This document shows positions 51,602 to 60,398 of a stretch of DNA of 64,000 nucleotides, piece after piece; position 1 is the first letter of the stretch, and every line of letters begins with the position of its first letter. The notes below the pieces were generated by a model that was not told the origin of the DNA, searched no databases, and saw only the letters and a list, made by a program, of their open reading frames with translations. The stretch comes from Peribacillus frigoritolerans (lineage in GTDB: Bacteria > Bacillota > Bacilli > Bacillales > DSM-1321). Location of the stretch: the NCBI RefSeq assembly GCF_040250305.1, contig NZ_CP158190.1, positions 5,178,001 to 5,242,000 on the forward strand, in the 5' to 3' direction. The position numbers and the translations under genes were made by a program.

Positions 51602-52591
51602 ATGTTTAGATTTAAGTCATTATTAACGATTTTTACAATATTTGCAGTCTTTCTTCTAGCAGCTTGCGGGAATTCGGATGAGAAAGCCGATGGAAATAAA
51701 GCTGAAGACAAGAAAGAGGAAAAAAGCTACACAATTGAGCATGCCATGGGTACTGCCGAGTTGAAAGAAACACCTAAAAGAGTGGTCGTTCTAACAAATG
51801 AAGGCACTGAAGCATTGCTTGCTTTAGGAATTAAACCTGTTGGTGCCGTTCAATCATGGCTTGGCGACCCTTGGTACGACCATATTAAAGATGATATGGA
51901 TGGGGTCGAAGTTGTTGGTGTTGAACATGAAGTTAATTTAGAGAAAATCGCATCACTGAAGCCTGACTTGATTATCGGAAGCAAGATACGCCAAGAAGCT
52001 GTTTATGATAAATTAAATGCAATCGCCCCTACCGTTTTTTCGGAAACGCTAAGAGGAGATTGGAAAGAAAACTTTAAACTATATGCAAAAGCCTTGAACC
52101 TTGAAGAAAAAGGGAACGAAGTAATTGCAGAATTCGATAAACAAACAGAAGATCTTAAAGCTAAATTGGGTGATAAAGTAAATCAAGAAGTTTCCATTGT
52201 TCGTTTCATGGCTGGAACTACTCGTATTTATTACACAGATTCATTCTCTGGAGTGATTTTCGATCAATTAGGATTTAAACGTGCAGAACAACAGAAGGAA
52301 CTGTTCACGGCAGATAATAAATTAGGCAACCTTGCCATTGAAGTTGGGAAAGAAGTCATCCCTAAAATGGATGGAGATATTCTATTCTACTTCACTTACG
52401 CTCCTGAAGGGGACAAACAAGCCCTAAGCACAGCAAAAGAATGGACGAATGATCCACTTTGGAAAAACCTTGATGCAGTCAAAAACGGAAATGCCCATGA
52501 GGTTAGCGACGCCACATGGAATACATCTGGCGGAGTTATTGCAGCTAATAAAATGCTTGAAGATATAGAAAAGATCATGCTTGAAAAGTAA
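51602..52591 (+). CDS. Iron-siderophore ABC transporter substrate-binding lipoprotein (YfiY-like)
   Basis: 329 residues. Signal peptide with lipobox LLAAC (Cys22), an acidic linker, then a class III solute-binding fold: VVVLTNEGTEALLALGIKPVGA, the PDLIIG segment and the long connecting helix between lobes. Strong resemblance to YfiY, the schizokinen/arthrobactin-type hydroxamate receptor of B. subtilis. It delivers ferric siderophore to the FecCD permeases encoded divergently. Fur-type sites overlap its promoter; GGGAGGG precedes ATG. Confidence 0.92.
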   Translation: MFRFKSLLTIFTIFAVFLLAACGNSDEKADGNKAEDKKEEKSYTIEHAMGTAELKETPKRVVVLTNEGTEALLALGIKPVGAVQSWLGDPWYDHIKDDMDGVEVVGVEHEVNLEKIASLKPDLIIGSKIRQEAVYDKLNAIAPTVFSETLRGDWKENFKLYAKALNLEEKGNEVIAEFDKQTEDLKAKLGDKVNQEVSIVRFMAGTTRIYYTDSFSGVIFDQLGFKRAEQQKELFTADNKLGNLAIEVGKEVIPKMDGDILFYFTYAPEGDKQALSTAKEWTNDPLWKNLDAVKNGNAHEVSDATWNTSGGVIAANKMLEDIEKIMLEK

Positions 52592-52607
52592 TAACACGTT
52601 TCTATTG

Positions 52608-52647
52608 AAAACGGCCTTTCTCGATATAATTCGAGAAAGGCCGTTTT
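52608..52647. terminator. Terminator of the binding-protein gene
   Basis: AAAACGGCCTTTCTCGA (52608-52624) pairs perfectly with TCGAGAAAGGCCGTTTT (52631-52647), loop TATAAT. T-rich on the plus side and usable for convergent minJ. Confidence 0.9.
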
Positions 52648-52664
52648 ATTTTATATTCATGTCA

Positions 52665-53858
52665 TTAACCCACTTGTCCGCTTTCCTTCAATTGATCGTC
52701 TACGAATAAGAGGCCCAATTCGTAATGCTCCCCGTCAAATAGAGCTCTTTGCACAAAACGAATCTGTTCATTATTATCAATGACCTCAAGTTTGCAATGT
52801 GCCCGGTTTATTTGGAGCGCCCTGTATAACTCTTCTTCTTCCCTGACGACGACACCATTTATTTTCGAAATGACCTCGCCTTTTTGCAACCCCATTTTAT
52901 CTGCCGGAGATTGAGGGATAACGCCTAAGATCTGGACACCCAGCTTACTTTTCGAAAAATAAAAAGGAAGCTTTTGATCCATTGCCTTTTGGGAATAATG
53001 CAGAAATTCACGACCGAGGATTGCTAAAACAGCCGTCATGATTGCCAATGGAGGGTACCAGTAACCCACTGCCGCCAAAAGCGTAATCACAATTCCCAAT
53101 GCCCCTACCTTTTTGCCTTGCGCCCTAATGGCCAGTTCAGGGAGCGTCCCATGCACTTTTTGCTTAAAGCCGATTAAAATGGGCAGTACGATCGGCGACA
53201 GGGACATGTCCCCGATTGAAAAAACCGGATACCATTCGAAAGGCACTGGAAGTTGTCCTCCAGGAACCATAACGAACATGGGAATTAGCCAAACTCGCTG
53301 TGAAACATACACACCTATCGGCTGTCCCCTCTTGGATACCTCCAACTGGGGAGAGACCTTTTTACTTCCGTTGCCGACAATCAAAAACCCTTCAGCAATC
53401 AGTAATAACCCTATTAAAATGACAAGTGTCGGATATACGGACCGATCCAGCTGATTAAGGGCATCCTGAAATAATGTAAGCTTGATATCTCTATCATATA
53501 AAAAGAAAAGGATAAAGAAGGTGAGTCCCACCGTATAAACGGGGGAAACAAACCTCCTTTTCATGGATAGCATGGACAAAACCGTTACCACTGCCATGAT
53601 GAACAGCGCCGCCATAGGAATGGCGAGTCCAGTAGCCAGTGTAAGGAAGGAAAGGATCAATCCCCATATCAATCCTTGAGGTAACATGGAACGCAGCTCC
53701 ATGGAAAAACTGTAGATCTTCGTATTAAAATCATGGCGTTCCCGTTTAACGCGAAGATAGCCGATGAATAAACAATAGGCAATCGAAACATAAAGCAAAG
53801 GATGAAGGAAGAGTTTTCCTAATCCCATTAAGCATGCTATCAGCCAATCCGTTGTCAA
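52665..53858 (-). CDS. minJ: Cell-division topological determinant MinJ
   Basis: 397 residues from a TTG start, equal to B. subtilis MinJ. Multiple transmembrane helices (about six to eight) occupy residues 5-290, and a C-terminal PDZ domain (about 300-385; LGVQILGVIPQSPADKMGLQ, GEVISKINGVVV) faces the cytoplasm. MinJ links DivIVA at poles and septa to MinD and so restricts Z-ring formation. The frame extends 10 codons to another TTG without a ribosome-binding site; the chosen TTG has GGTGG at 7 nt. It lies next to ctpB and the ftsEX-M23 cluster. Confidence 0.88.
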   Translation of the reverse strand: MTTDWLIACLMGLGKLFLHPLLYVSIAYCLFIGYLRVKRERHDFNTKIYSFSMELRSMLPQGLIWGLILSFLTLATGLAIPMAALFIMAVVTVLSMLSMKRRFVSPVYTVGLTFFILFFLYDRDIKLTLFQDALNQLDRSVYPTLVILIGLLLIAEGFLIVGNGSKKVSPQLEVSKRGQPIGVYVSQRVWLIPMFVMVPGGQLPVPFEWYPVFSIGDMSLSPIVLPILIGFKQKVHGTLPELAIRAQGKKVGALGIVITLLAAVGYWYPPLAIMTAVLAILGREFLHYSQKAMDQKLPFYFSKSKLGVQILGVIPQSPADKMGLQKGEVISKINGVVVREEEELYRALQINRAHCKLEVIDNNEQIRFVQRALFDGEHYELGLLFVDDQLKESGQVG

Positions 53859-54035
53859 TTTCTTTCCACCATCCTCAAAAGTAATCAAAATTTTGTCAAA
53901 TTTCGTTCTGGTCAGTTACCTCCTATTCTATCAAAAATGTAGCCTCCATGCCTATTAAGATGCAGAAAAAGTAGCTTTATCTTAAGTTTCCCCTATACTG
54001 CCGTTCATGTTCGCAGGCGGGGCTCGAACAAATGC

Positions 54036-54066
54036 AAAAGAGGCACCGCTCCAAGGGAACGGTGCC
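54036..54066 (-). terminator. Intrinsic terminator of ctpB
   Basis: GGCACCGCTCC (54042-54052) pairs with GGAACGGTGCC (54056-54066), followed by TCTTTTG on the minus strand. Confidence 0.8.
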
Positions 54067-54072
54067 ATCAAG

Positions 54073-55497
54073 TTATTTAACTAAATAATTCAAAGCCGTG
54101 CGTAACTGAATATCATTATCTTCATCCTGGATCTTTTCCAGAATGGCGGATTCCAGATGTGCTGCGGTTTTAGCATCAAGCTTACCAGTCACTTCCAGGC
54201 CAAATTGTTTTTGGAATGCTTTTACTGCGATTTCTGTACTCCAATCATAATATCCATCCTCACGGCCCGGTTCAAATCCAAGTCCTTTCAGAATGCTTTG
54301 GGCATACTGGATTTGTTCATCATTCATATCCCTTTGCAACACCTTCTCAATAGCCAGCTGATGGGCATCAAAATACTCCGGTTGTTTCACTTTGATTGTT
54401 GGTTCGATCCCCTTTTTATGGATCCAGTTTCCTGAAGGCGTCAGCCACTTATATAACGTAAGTTTAATCTTGCTGCCATCACCCATTGGTACAGCTTGCT
54501 GTACTGTGCCTTTCCCGAAGGTCTTCTCGCCTACCAATGGATAGCCTCCCGCCTCTTGCATCGCTCCGGCCAGGATTTCCGAGGCTGAGGCGCTGCCTTT
54601 ATCCGTCAAGACGGCAATGGGATAACTTTTCGCTTTCTTAAGGCTTGTAAAAAACGATTGTGTTTCACCCGTTCTTTCTGCAATTTGCAAATAAGGCTTG
54701 TCTTTTGTGATAAACTCGCCAAGAATCGTTTCCACACTAGAAAGAAGGCCACCTGGGTTGCCTCGTACATCTATGACCAAGCCCTTAATTCCCTTCTTTT
54801 CCAGTTCTTTCATCTGCTTTTTAAAATCAGACGCAGTCTTTTCCGAGAATGTGGTCAACTCGATATAACCGATTTGTTCTCCGGCAACTTCTTTAATTGA
54901 TGAAAATACGGTATCCAATGGAATTTCGGCACGCACCATATTGAATTCAAGTGGATTGTCCACCCCTGCTCGCTTTATTTCCATTTTGACGGGAGATCCT
55001 TTTTTGCCGCGGATTTTCAGGCGTGTTTCATACAGATCCAAACCTTCTACACTTTCACCATTCACCTTAAGGATTTGATCTTTCGGCTTTAATCCAGCTT
55101 TTTCTGCAGGCGAGTCTTTGTAAGGAGAAACAATTATGACCTTACCATCTTCCATTCCGATTTCAGTCCCGATCCCTTCAAAAGAGGAGTCCAGGGTTTC
55201 ATTGAATTGCTTGGCGGTCTCCTTGTCCATATATACGGAATAAGGATCTTTCAGCGCTGACAGCATGCCTTGGATGGCACCCTCCACCAGGTTGGAGCCG
55301 TCCACCTGTTCTACATACTGACTTACGATCAAACCGTAAGCTTGTTCCACTTTTGCCCATTCCTTATCCTTCGTTATTTCCTGACTTTCATCCTTTGCTT
55401 CATTCTTGGCCGGAAGGCTTGTCCAATATATGCCCCCCACTGCTCCAATGGCTAGTGACATGATGATTGCTAGAGGAAGTACCCATTTTTTGACCAT
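54073..55497 (-). CDS. ctpB: C-terminal processing protease (S41, CtpB-like)
   Basis: 474 residues from MVKKWVLPLAIIMSLAIGAV. An N-terminal membrane anchor is followed by a PDZ domain (about 90-175; IIVSPYKDSPAEKAGLKPKD), the S41 catalytic core with Ser in DKGSASASEILAGAM and Lys in GEKTFGKGTVQQAV, and a C-terminal peptidoglycan-binding domain (LKGLGFEPGREDGYYDWSTE). CtpB of B. subtilis cleaves SpoIVFA to activate sigma-K during sporulation; the PG-binding tail also fits a vegetative wall role. ATGs 4 and 27 codons upstream are less well spaced. It follows the M23 hydrolase gene. Confidence 0.92.
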   Translation of the reverse strand: MVKKWVLPLAIIMSLAIGAVGGIYWTSLPAKNEAKDESQEITKDKEWAKVEQAYGLIVSQYVEQVDGSNLVEGAIQGMLSALKDPYSVYMDKETAKQFNETLDSSFEGIGTEIGMEDGKVIIVSPYKDSPAEKAGLKPKDQILKVNGESVEGLDLYETRLKIRGKKGSPVKMEIKRAGVDNPLEFNMVRAEIPLDTVFSSIKEVAGEQIGYIELTTFSEKTASDFKKQMKELEKKGIKGLVIDVRGNPGGLLSSVETILGEFITKDKPYLQIAERTGETQSFFTSLKKAKSYPIAVLTDKGSASASEILAGAMQEAGGYPLVGEKTFGKGTVQQAVPMGDGSKIKLTLYKWLTPSGNWIHKKGIEPTIKVKQPEYFDAHQLAIEKVLQRDMNDEQIQYAQSILKGLGFEPGREDGYYDWSTEIAVKAFQKQFGLEVTGKLDAKTAAHLESAILEKIQDEDNDIQLRTALNYLVK

Positions 55498-55583
55498 ATT
55501 TATCCCCATTTCTGACCTGATATGTATTTCACTATATGAGGCGATTGGAAGAAATATGCTTATAGAATATGGTGACACTACAC

Positions 55584-55620
55584 AAAAAAAAACAGACCAG
55601 GAATTTATCCTGATCTGTTT
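55584..55620 (-). terminator. Intrinsic terminator of the M23 hydrolase gene
   Basis: AAACAGACCAGGA (55590-55602) and TCCTGATCTGTTT (55608-55620) with one mismatch, then a long T-run on the minus strand. Confidence 0.85.
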
Positions 55621-55640
55621 TTCCGTTCATATATTGGGTA

Positions 55641-57035
55641 TTAATTAGGTATATAGTTTAATGGATTAACAGCATTTGACTTGCTATAATTCCATGCCCC
55701 TTTATGTAGCTCAAAGTGTAAATGCTGACCGAATGAATGTCCTGTGTTACCCATGATGCCAATTTGTTGACCTTTGGCAACTACAGCACCTTCGCTTGCT
55801 TGTCTCGAACTTAAGTGTGCATACACAGTAGTCCATTGCTGACCGCCGATCGAATGGGTGACGAAGATGACGTTACCGTATGAACTTGAGAAGTAAGAAC
55901 GGCTTACGACTCCGTCGGCTGCAGCTACAATTGGAACCGTTCCGCTAGCAGCGATGTCGATGCCGGCATGCTGTTTATTCCATCGTTCACCCATTGTTGA
56001 AGATACATATCCTGCACTTGGTCTAGTGAAAGTACCCGATGATACTGCAGGCGTAGGCGCTGGCGCTTGACTTACATTAGACGAAGATTGTGAAGATGAT
56101 GATGAACTGTTGCTTTTTGCACTATATCCTGAAGAAGTGGATTGTTTTTTTGATTCGGATGCTTGTGATGCTGCTTGTGCAGCCGCTTGTGCAGCTTCTT
56201 GCTCTGCACGTTTTTTCGCTTCAGCTGCCGCTTTTTTACGCGCTGCTTCCAATTCGGCTTGACGTTGATGCTCTAAGCTGATGGCAGATTTGATGGCTTT
56301 TTCTTGAGCAGCAAGATTCGCTTTTTCTTCCTCTAGACCCATCTTCTCATGTTCATGCTTTTCAGTTTGTTGTTTTAATTTCTTAACTAAAGCATCCTTT
56401 TCTTGCTTCTGCTGTTTTTGTTGCTTTTGAATTTCCAATAGTTCAGCTTTTGCCACTTCTAAACTGGCAAGCTTCGTTTCAACGGCATTTTGCTTTTCTT
56501 CCAGATCCTTTTTATCCAGCTCATGCTGCTTTAAAATATCACGGTCCGCTTCAGCGATTGTCGCTACAGCTCCGACACGGTCAACTAAATCCCCAAAACT
56601 GGATGATCCAAATAATACTTCAAGGTAGTTCACGTCCCCGCCAGTCTCCTGGAAAGAAAGTGCCCTTTCCTTCAATATTTCATTACGTTTGGCGATCCGC
56701 TCTTTTAATACTTTAATCTCTTCTTTCAATGCCTCGATTTCTTTTTTCGTTTGTGTAATTTCAGCATTTTTAGCATCGATTTTTTTTGCGGACTCTTCAA
56801 TTTTCGCTTCAATGGCAGCGATTTGGTCTTCTGCTGTCATTTGCTTATCCTGCAGGTTATCGATTTTCTTTTCCGTGTCAGAAATATTCGATTCAACACC
56901 CGAACGTTTTTCCTGGATAGATTCTTTCTGTTTTTCTAAGTCCGAAATCGACTCAGCATAAACCGAAGGTGCCGCTAGAATGCTTCCCAACCCGATCATG
57001 ATGGAGGCATTCATGGCAATGATATTTTTTTTCAC
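55641..57035 (-). CDS. CwlO/PcsB-like M23 peptidoglycan hydrolase
   Basis: 464 residues. Signal peptide to about 27 (PSVYAES), then long coiled coils (about 30-130 and 165-275) flanking a short globular part (ALSFQETGGDVNYLEVLFGS), an Ala/Ser-rich linker (about 275-335) and a LytM/M23 domain with zinc-binding HAGIDIAA and GQHLHFELHKG. This is the layout of hydrolases kept inactive by their coiled coils and switched on by FtsEX. The gene lies directly downstream of ftsX, so FtsEX activation of this protein is a strong inference. It cleaves stem peptides in the wall during elongation or separation. Confidence 0.92.
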   Translation of the reverse strand: MKKNIIAMNASIMIGLGSILAAPSVYAESISDLEKQKESIQEKRSGVESNISDTEKKIDNLQDKQMTAEDQIAAIEAKIEESAKKIDAKNAEITQTKKEIEALKEEIKVLKERIAKRNEILKERALSFQETGGDVNYLEVLFGSSSFGDLVDRVGAVATIAEADRDILKQHELDKKDLEEKQNAVETKLASLEVAKAELLEIQKQQKQQKQEKDALVKKLKQQTEKHEHEKMGLEEEKANLAAQEKAIKSAISLEHQRQAELEAARKKAAAEAKKRAEQEAAQAAAQAASQASESKKQSTSSGYSAKSNSSSSSSQSSSNVSQAPAPTPAVSSGTFTRPSAGYVSSTMGERWNKQHAGIDIAASGTVPIVAAADGVVSRSYFSSSYGNVIFVTHSIGGQQWTTVYAHLSSRQASEGAVVAKGQQIGIMGNTGHSFGQHLHFELHKGAWNYSKSNAVNPLNYIPN

Positions 57036-57129
57036 GTTTCATTTCCCCTTTCAACCCGTTACATCCGTGCCTTGTAACGTCTCTCTATTTATGTCTGGCT
57101 ACTTTTGGCTTTCGAGCAAAGATACACTT

Positions 57130-58023
57130 TTATACTTTCAGGAACTTCCTGACGGACATCAAGCTGCCCCATATGCCGATAACGGCTCCAATTACGATGA
57201 GGATGGCCGAAACTTGATAAATAAACGGATTTGCAGGCAGGAAATCGATGAATTTGAACGTAATCTGCGGTGCTGCATATTTATAAAGATTGTAGTAGAG
57301 TACTGCAATCAGACCTATCGGAATGATGGAACCGAGGACTCCCAACCACAGTCCCTCCAAGAAGAATGGCCAACGGATGAATGTATTCGTTGCTCCTACC
57401 AATCTCATGATCTCAATTTCTTTTCTTCTGGCTACAATGGTAATTTTAATCGTATTCGAAATCAGGAACATTGCAGTAAATAGTAATCCTACAATAAGTA
57501 CGATCCCTATGTTTCTAGCAATATTAACAAAGCTGAATAGTTTCTCGACGTAGCCTTGTCCATATTTAACACTTTGGATATACTCCATACCTTCGATTTT
57601 TTTTGCCACCTTGATGACATCTTGCGGAGATTTCGTTTTGATAACATAAACGTCCCTTAATGGGTTATCCTGTTCAAATGGTTTAAACGCCTCACCATTA
57701 TCTCCTAAATCATCTATTAAATTAGTAAGTTCTTCGTCTTTTGGAGAGAAAATCACTGATTCAATGCCGTTTATCTCCATAATTTGCTTACCAATAGTTT
57801 TTATATCGTCATCATTCGCCGCATTATCAATATGTGCACGAACTTCGACATCTTTCTCCACATTTCCCGCGATATGATTTAAATTCATCATGAGCACTAA
57901 AAAGACGCCAACCAAAGTTAGAGTGACCGTTACTGCACTGACTGAAGCAAACGTCATCCAACCATTACGGCCAATATTTTTAAAACTTTCACGGAAGTGA
58001 CGGAGCAATGTTCTAAATTTCAT
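57130..58023 (-). CDS. ftsX: Cell-division ABC transporter membrane subunit FtsX
   Basis: 297 residues from MKFRTLLRHFRESFKNIGRN. A first helix (VSAVTVTLTLVGVFLVLMM) is followed by an extracytoplasmic domain (about 50-165) and three further helices (IVLIVGLLFTAMFLISNTIK, FFLEGLWLGVLGSIIPIGLI, the last near AILIVIGAVIGIWGS). FtsX relays ATP hydrolysis by FtsE to a wall hydrolase outside. An upstream extension of eight codons lies within ftsE; ATG at 58023 has GAGGTG and overlaps ftsE by 11 nt. Confidence 0.96.
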   Translation of the reverse strand: MKFRTLLRHFRESFKNIGRNGWMTFASVSAVTVTLTLVGVFLVLMMNLNHIAGNVEKDVEVRAHIDNAANDDDIKTIGKQIMEINGIESVIFSPKDEELTNLIDDLGDNGEAFKPFEQDNPLRDVYVIKTKSPQDVIKVAKKIEGMEYIQSVKYGQGYVEKLFSFVNIARNIGIVLIVGLLFTAMFLISNTIKITIVARRKEIEIMRLVGATNTFIRWPFFLEGLWLGVLGSIIPIGLIAVLYYNLYKYAAPQITFKFIDFLPANPFIYQVSAILIVIGAVIGIWGSLMSVRKFLKV

Positions 58024-58699
58024 ATCCGTAATCACCTCGATGTTCATCGCGAACTATTTTTCCACTTTCAATGGCAATGACACGTCGTTTAATATTGTTG
58101 ACGATGTCCCTATTATGAGTTGCCATGACAAGTGTAGTTCCGCGTTTATTAATTTCTTCGAATATGTTCATGATTTCCCATGATGTTTCGGGATCAAGAT
58201 TACCTGTAGGCTCGTCGGCTATGACTACCTTGGGGTCATTGACGATCGAACGGGCTATTGCAACCCTTTGCTGTTCCCCGCCAGATAACTCGGAAGGAAG
58301 CATTCTTGCTTTATGTTTAATGCCGACCAGATCAAGGACTTCCATGACTCTCTTTTTGATTTCTTCTGGTTCCTTTTCAATAACTTCCATGGCAAAAGCA
58401 ACATTTTCATATGCAGTGAATGTTTGAAGGAGTTTAAAATCTTGGAATACCATACCGATATTACGGCGGAATAGAGGAACTTTCGAATTGCGGATACTTG
58501 GCAGGCTAAGGCCATTGACCAAAATATTACCGCTTGTAGGCTTTTCTTCCCTATACATCATTTTGATGAAGGTCGATTTTCCGGCACCGCTCGGACCCAC
58601 TACATAAACGAACTCGCCTGGCTTTATTTTCACATTGATTCCATTAATGGCAATTACGCCATTTGGATATGTCTTTTTCACATCTATCATTTCTATCAT
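58013..58699 (-). CDS. ftsE: Cell-division ABC transporter ATPase FtsE
   Basis: 228 residues from MIEMIDVKKTYPNGVIAING, equal to B. subtilis FtsE. Walker A GPSGAGKST, Q-loop FQDFKLL, signature LSGGEQQRVAIARS, Walker B VVIADEPTGNLD, switch His in MATHNRD. The frame runs 45 codons further upstream, but ATG at 58699 has AGGTGG. An extended -10 (TGTTATAAT) at 58803-58811 is a promoter candidate. Confidence 0.97.
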   Translation of the reverse strand: MIEMIDVKKTYPNGVIAINGINVKIKPGEFVYVVGPSGAGKSTFIKMMYREEKPTSGNILVNGLSLPSIRNSKVPLFRRNIGMVFQDFKLLQTFTAYENVAFAMEVIEKEPEEIKKRVMEVLDLVGIKHKARMLPSELSGGEQQRVAIARSIVNDPKVVIADEPTGNLDPETSWEIMNIFEEINKRGTTLVMATHNRDIVNNIKRRVIAIESGKIVRDEHRGDYGYEI

Positions 58700-58802
58700 T
58701 CTAAAACCACCTAATTTGCTTGGATTATCACTATGTATCAACAGCTTTTCGACAATTTTCACTGAAATCTGACAGGAATCTCTCTTACTTGAGCACAGAA
58801 AC

Positions 58803-58811
58803 ATTATAACA
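58803..58811 (-). promoter_or_regulatory. Extended -10 promoter candidate for ftsEX
   Basis: TGTTATAAT on the minus strand about 105 bp before ftsE. TTGACA lies only 11 bp upstream of the TATAAT, too near to serve as its -35. Confidence 0.45.
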
Positions 58812-58957
58812 TCATATTTTGTCAAATTAAGCATAAAAAATATTACAGTTTCATTTCAGTTAGACATATATCAACATCTATGTAATAATTCCAGGATTCG
58901 ATTGCTTGAAAAGGGGGTTAAATGTGAGTTGTTTCGAGGTTTTAAAGGAGGCTAAAT

Positions 58958-58984
58958 GAAACGTCCTGCTAAGCAGAACGTTTC
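58958..58984 (-). terminator. Hairpin after cccB
   Basis: GAAACGTCCTGC (58958-58969) and GCAGAACGTTTC (58973-58984) pair with one mismatch, but the T-run on the minus strand (ATTTAG) is poor; termination may be partial. Confidence 0.55.
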
Positions 58985-58992
58985 GTCAATCA

Positions 58993-59334
58993 TTACTTAT
59001 GTCCAGCAAGCCATTCAGCGACCATGCTTGCTTCCTTGCCCTGGATTATACCTGGTGGCATTCCACCTTGGCCATTCGCTATGACTTTTTCAATATCTGC
59101 TTTTGATAGCTTGGAACCGACCTTCGTTAAATTCGGTCCTACGCCTCCTTCAAGATTCACTGCATGACAACTTGAACATTTGTTTTCATAAATTTTTGCG
59201 GCATCACCGGCACCTGCCGTAGTCGTTTCATTATTTTCACTTGCAGGCTCTTTATCTGCAGCATCATCGTTCCCACCGCATGCAGCCAAGGCCAAAGAAG
59301 TACCCAAAACTAAGGCGAACCACTTCATTTTCAT
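58993..59334 (-). CDS. cccB: Cytochrome c551 lipoprotein
   Basis: 113 residues from MKMKWFALVLGTSLALAACG. Lipobox LAAC, an acidic Asn/Ala/Thr linker, then a small class I cytochrome c domain with heme-attachment CSSCH and the Met ligand in GQGGMPPG. It is tethered to the outer membrane surface and carries electrons in the respiratory chain, probably to a caa3-type oxidase. The longer open frame upstream lacks a good site; GAGGGGGTAAATTCA precedes the ATG used. Size equals B. subtilis CccB. Confidence 0.95.
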   Translation of the reverse strand: MKMKWFALVLGTSLALAACGGNDDAADKEPASENNETTTAGAGDAAKIYENKCSSCHAVNLEGGVGPNLTKVGSKLSKADIEKVIANGQGGMPPGIIQGKEASMVAEWLAGHK

Positions 59335-59383
59335 TGAATTTACCCCCTCTGATTTATACCAGCACAAGAACATTATACCAATT

Positions 59384-60247
59384 TCAATCCAGTTTAAAAC
59401 CCTCCCCAAGTACCTCCGATGCGTCCATTACAATTACAAACGCTTTAGGGTCAACGAGTTTCACCAATTGTTTCAATTTGGTGAATTCCGACTGGTCTAT
59501 TACGCACATCAAAATTGGACGAGTATCATCCGTATAGCCGCCATACCCGGATATGCCTGTCACACCCCGGTCCAGCTCATGTATGATAGCATCCCTTACT
59601 TCCATTTCTTTATTCGTGATGATCAGTGACATCTTCGAACGGTTCAATCCAATCTGGACGAGGTCGATCGTCTTGCTTGTCACATACAATCCAATCAATG
59701 CATAAAGCCCTTTTTCAATATCGAAAACGATGGCAGCACTTAAAACGATGATTCCATCAATGACTGCCACACAGGTTCCCAATGACAGATGGGTATACTT
59801 ATGGAAAATCTGTGCCGCCAAATCGGTCCCCCCTGTGGAACCCTTCCCGCGAAAGACGATCCCCAGCCCAAGTCCGACCATCATCCCCCCGCAAATCGAA
59901 CCAAGCAATGCATCATTCGTCCAAGCATCCCAATCCTTTGTCAGAAATACCACTAATGGCAGAAACAGGGTTCCAATCAGGCTTTTGGCTCCGAAATGTC
60001 TTCCAAGGATAATGAGCCCCGCAATGAATAAAGGGATATTAAAACCCCAAAGAACGTAGGCTGGCTCCCAACCGAGAGTTGAATCGAGAATCGTGCTAAT
60101 CCCGCTGACCCCGCCAGATGCGACCTGGTTAGGCAGTAAGAATACATTAAAACCAATGGCAATTATGGATGAACCGACAATCACCAATCCATACTCCGTT
60201 AACTTTTGAATTAAAGGGTGCCTCTGCTCCCGGTATCTTTTCTTCAT
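59384..60247 (-). CDS. yvjA: YitT-family membrane protein (YvjA)
   Basis: 287 residues from MKKRYREQRHPLIQKLTEYG. Five to six transmembrane helices with the family motif FLLPNQVASGGVSGIS and RGKGSTGGTDLAAQI, then a C-terminal cytoplasmic DUF2179 domain (about 215-285). Function unknown in spite of wide distribution in Firmicutes. An upstream ATG (60274) has no ribosome-binding site. In B. subtilis yvjA also lies between prfB and cccB. Confidence 0.9.
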   Translation of the reverse strand: MKKRYREQRHPLIQKLTEYGLVIVGSSIIAIGFNVFLLPNQVASGGVSGISTILDSTLGWEPAYVLWGFNIPLFIAGLIILGRHFGAKSLIGTLFLPLVVFLTKDWDAWTNDALLGSICGGMMVGLGLGIVFRGKGSTGGTDLAAQIFHKYTHLSLGTCVAVIDGIIVLSAAIVFDIEKGLYALIGLYVTSKTIDLVQIGLNRSKMSLIITNKEMEVRDAIIHELDRGVTGISGYGGYTDDTRPILMCVIDQSEFTKLKQLVKLVDPKAFVIVMDASEVLGEGFKLD

Positions 60248-60354
60248 TTTGCATAAGTCTCCTCGAACCATCATTATTATCTAGTATTGGCCGAACGAGG
60301 TAGAGCATCCCTTTTCAATCCTGTAAATGTCAGCCAGAAGATTCATTAAAAAGG

Positions 60355-60394
60355 GGAAAAAAAAGCCGGACCGGGGAAACCGGTCCGACTGGCT
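60355..60394 (-). terminator. Intrinsic terminator of prfB
   Basis: CGGACCGG (60367-60374) and CCGGTCCG (60380-60387), extended by AGCC/GGCT, followed by TTTTTTTTCCCC on the minus strand. It lies just after the prfB stop. Confidence 0.88.
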
Positions 60395-60398
60395 GATC

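Noticed and set aside
58956..59084. Plus-strand 42-codon ORF with a strong AAAGGAGG site, antisense to cccB
   Set aside because: The frame is almost wholly antisense to a clear cytochrome gene and its first codons coincide with the cccB 3' hairpin. No family resemblance, so it is treated as chance.
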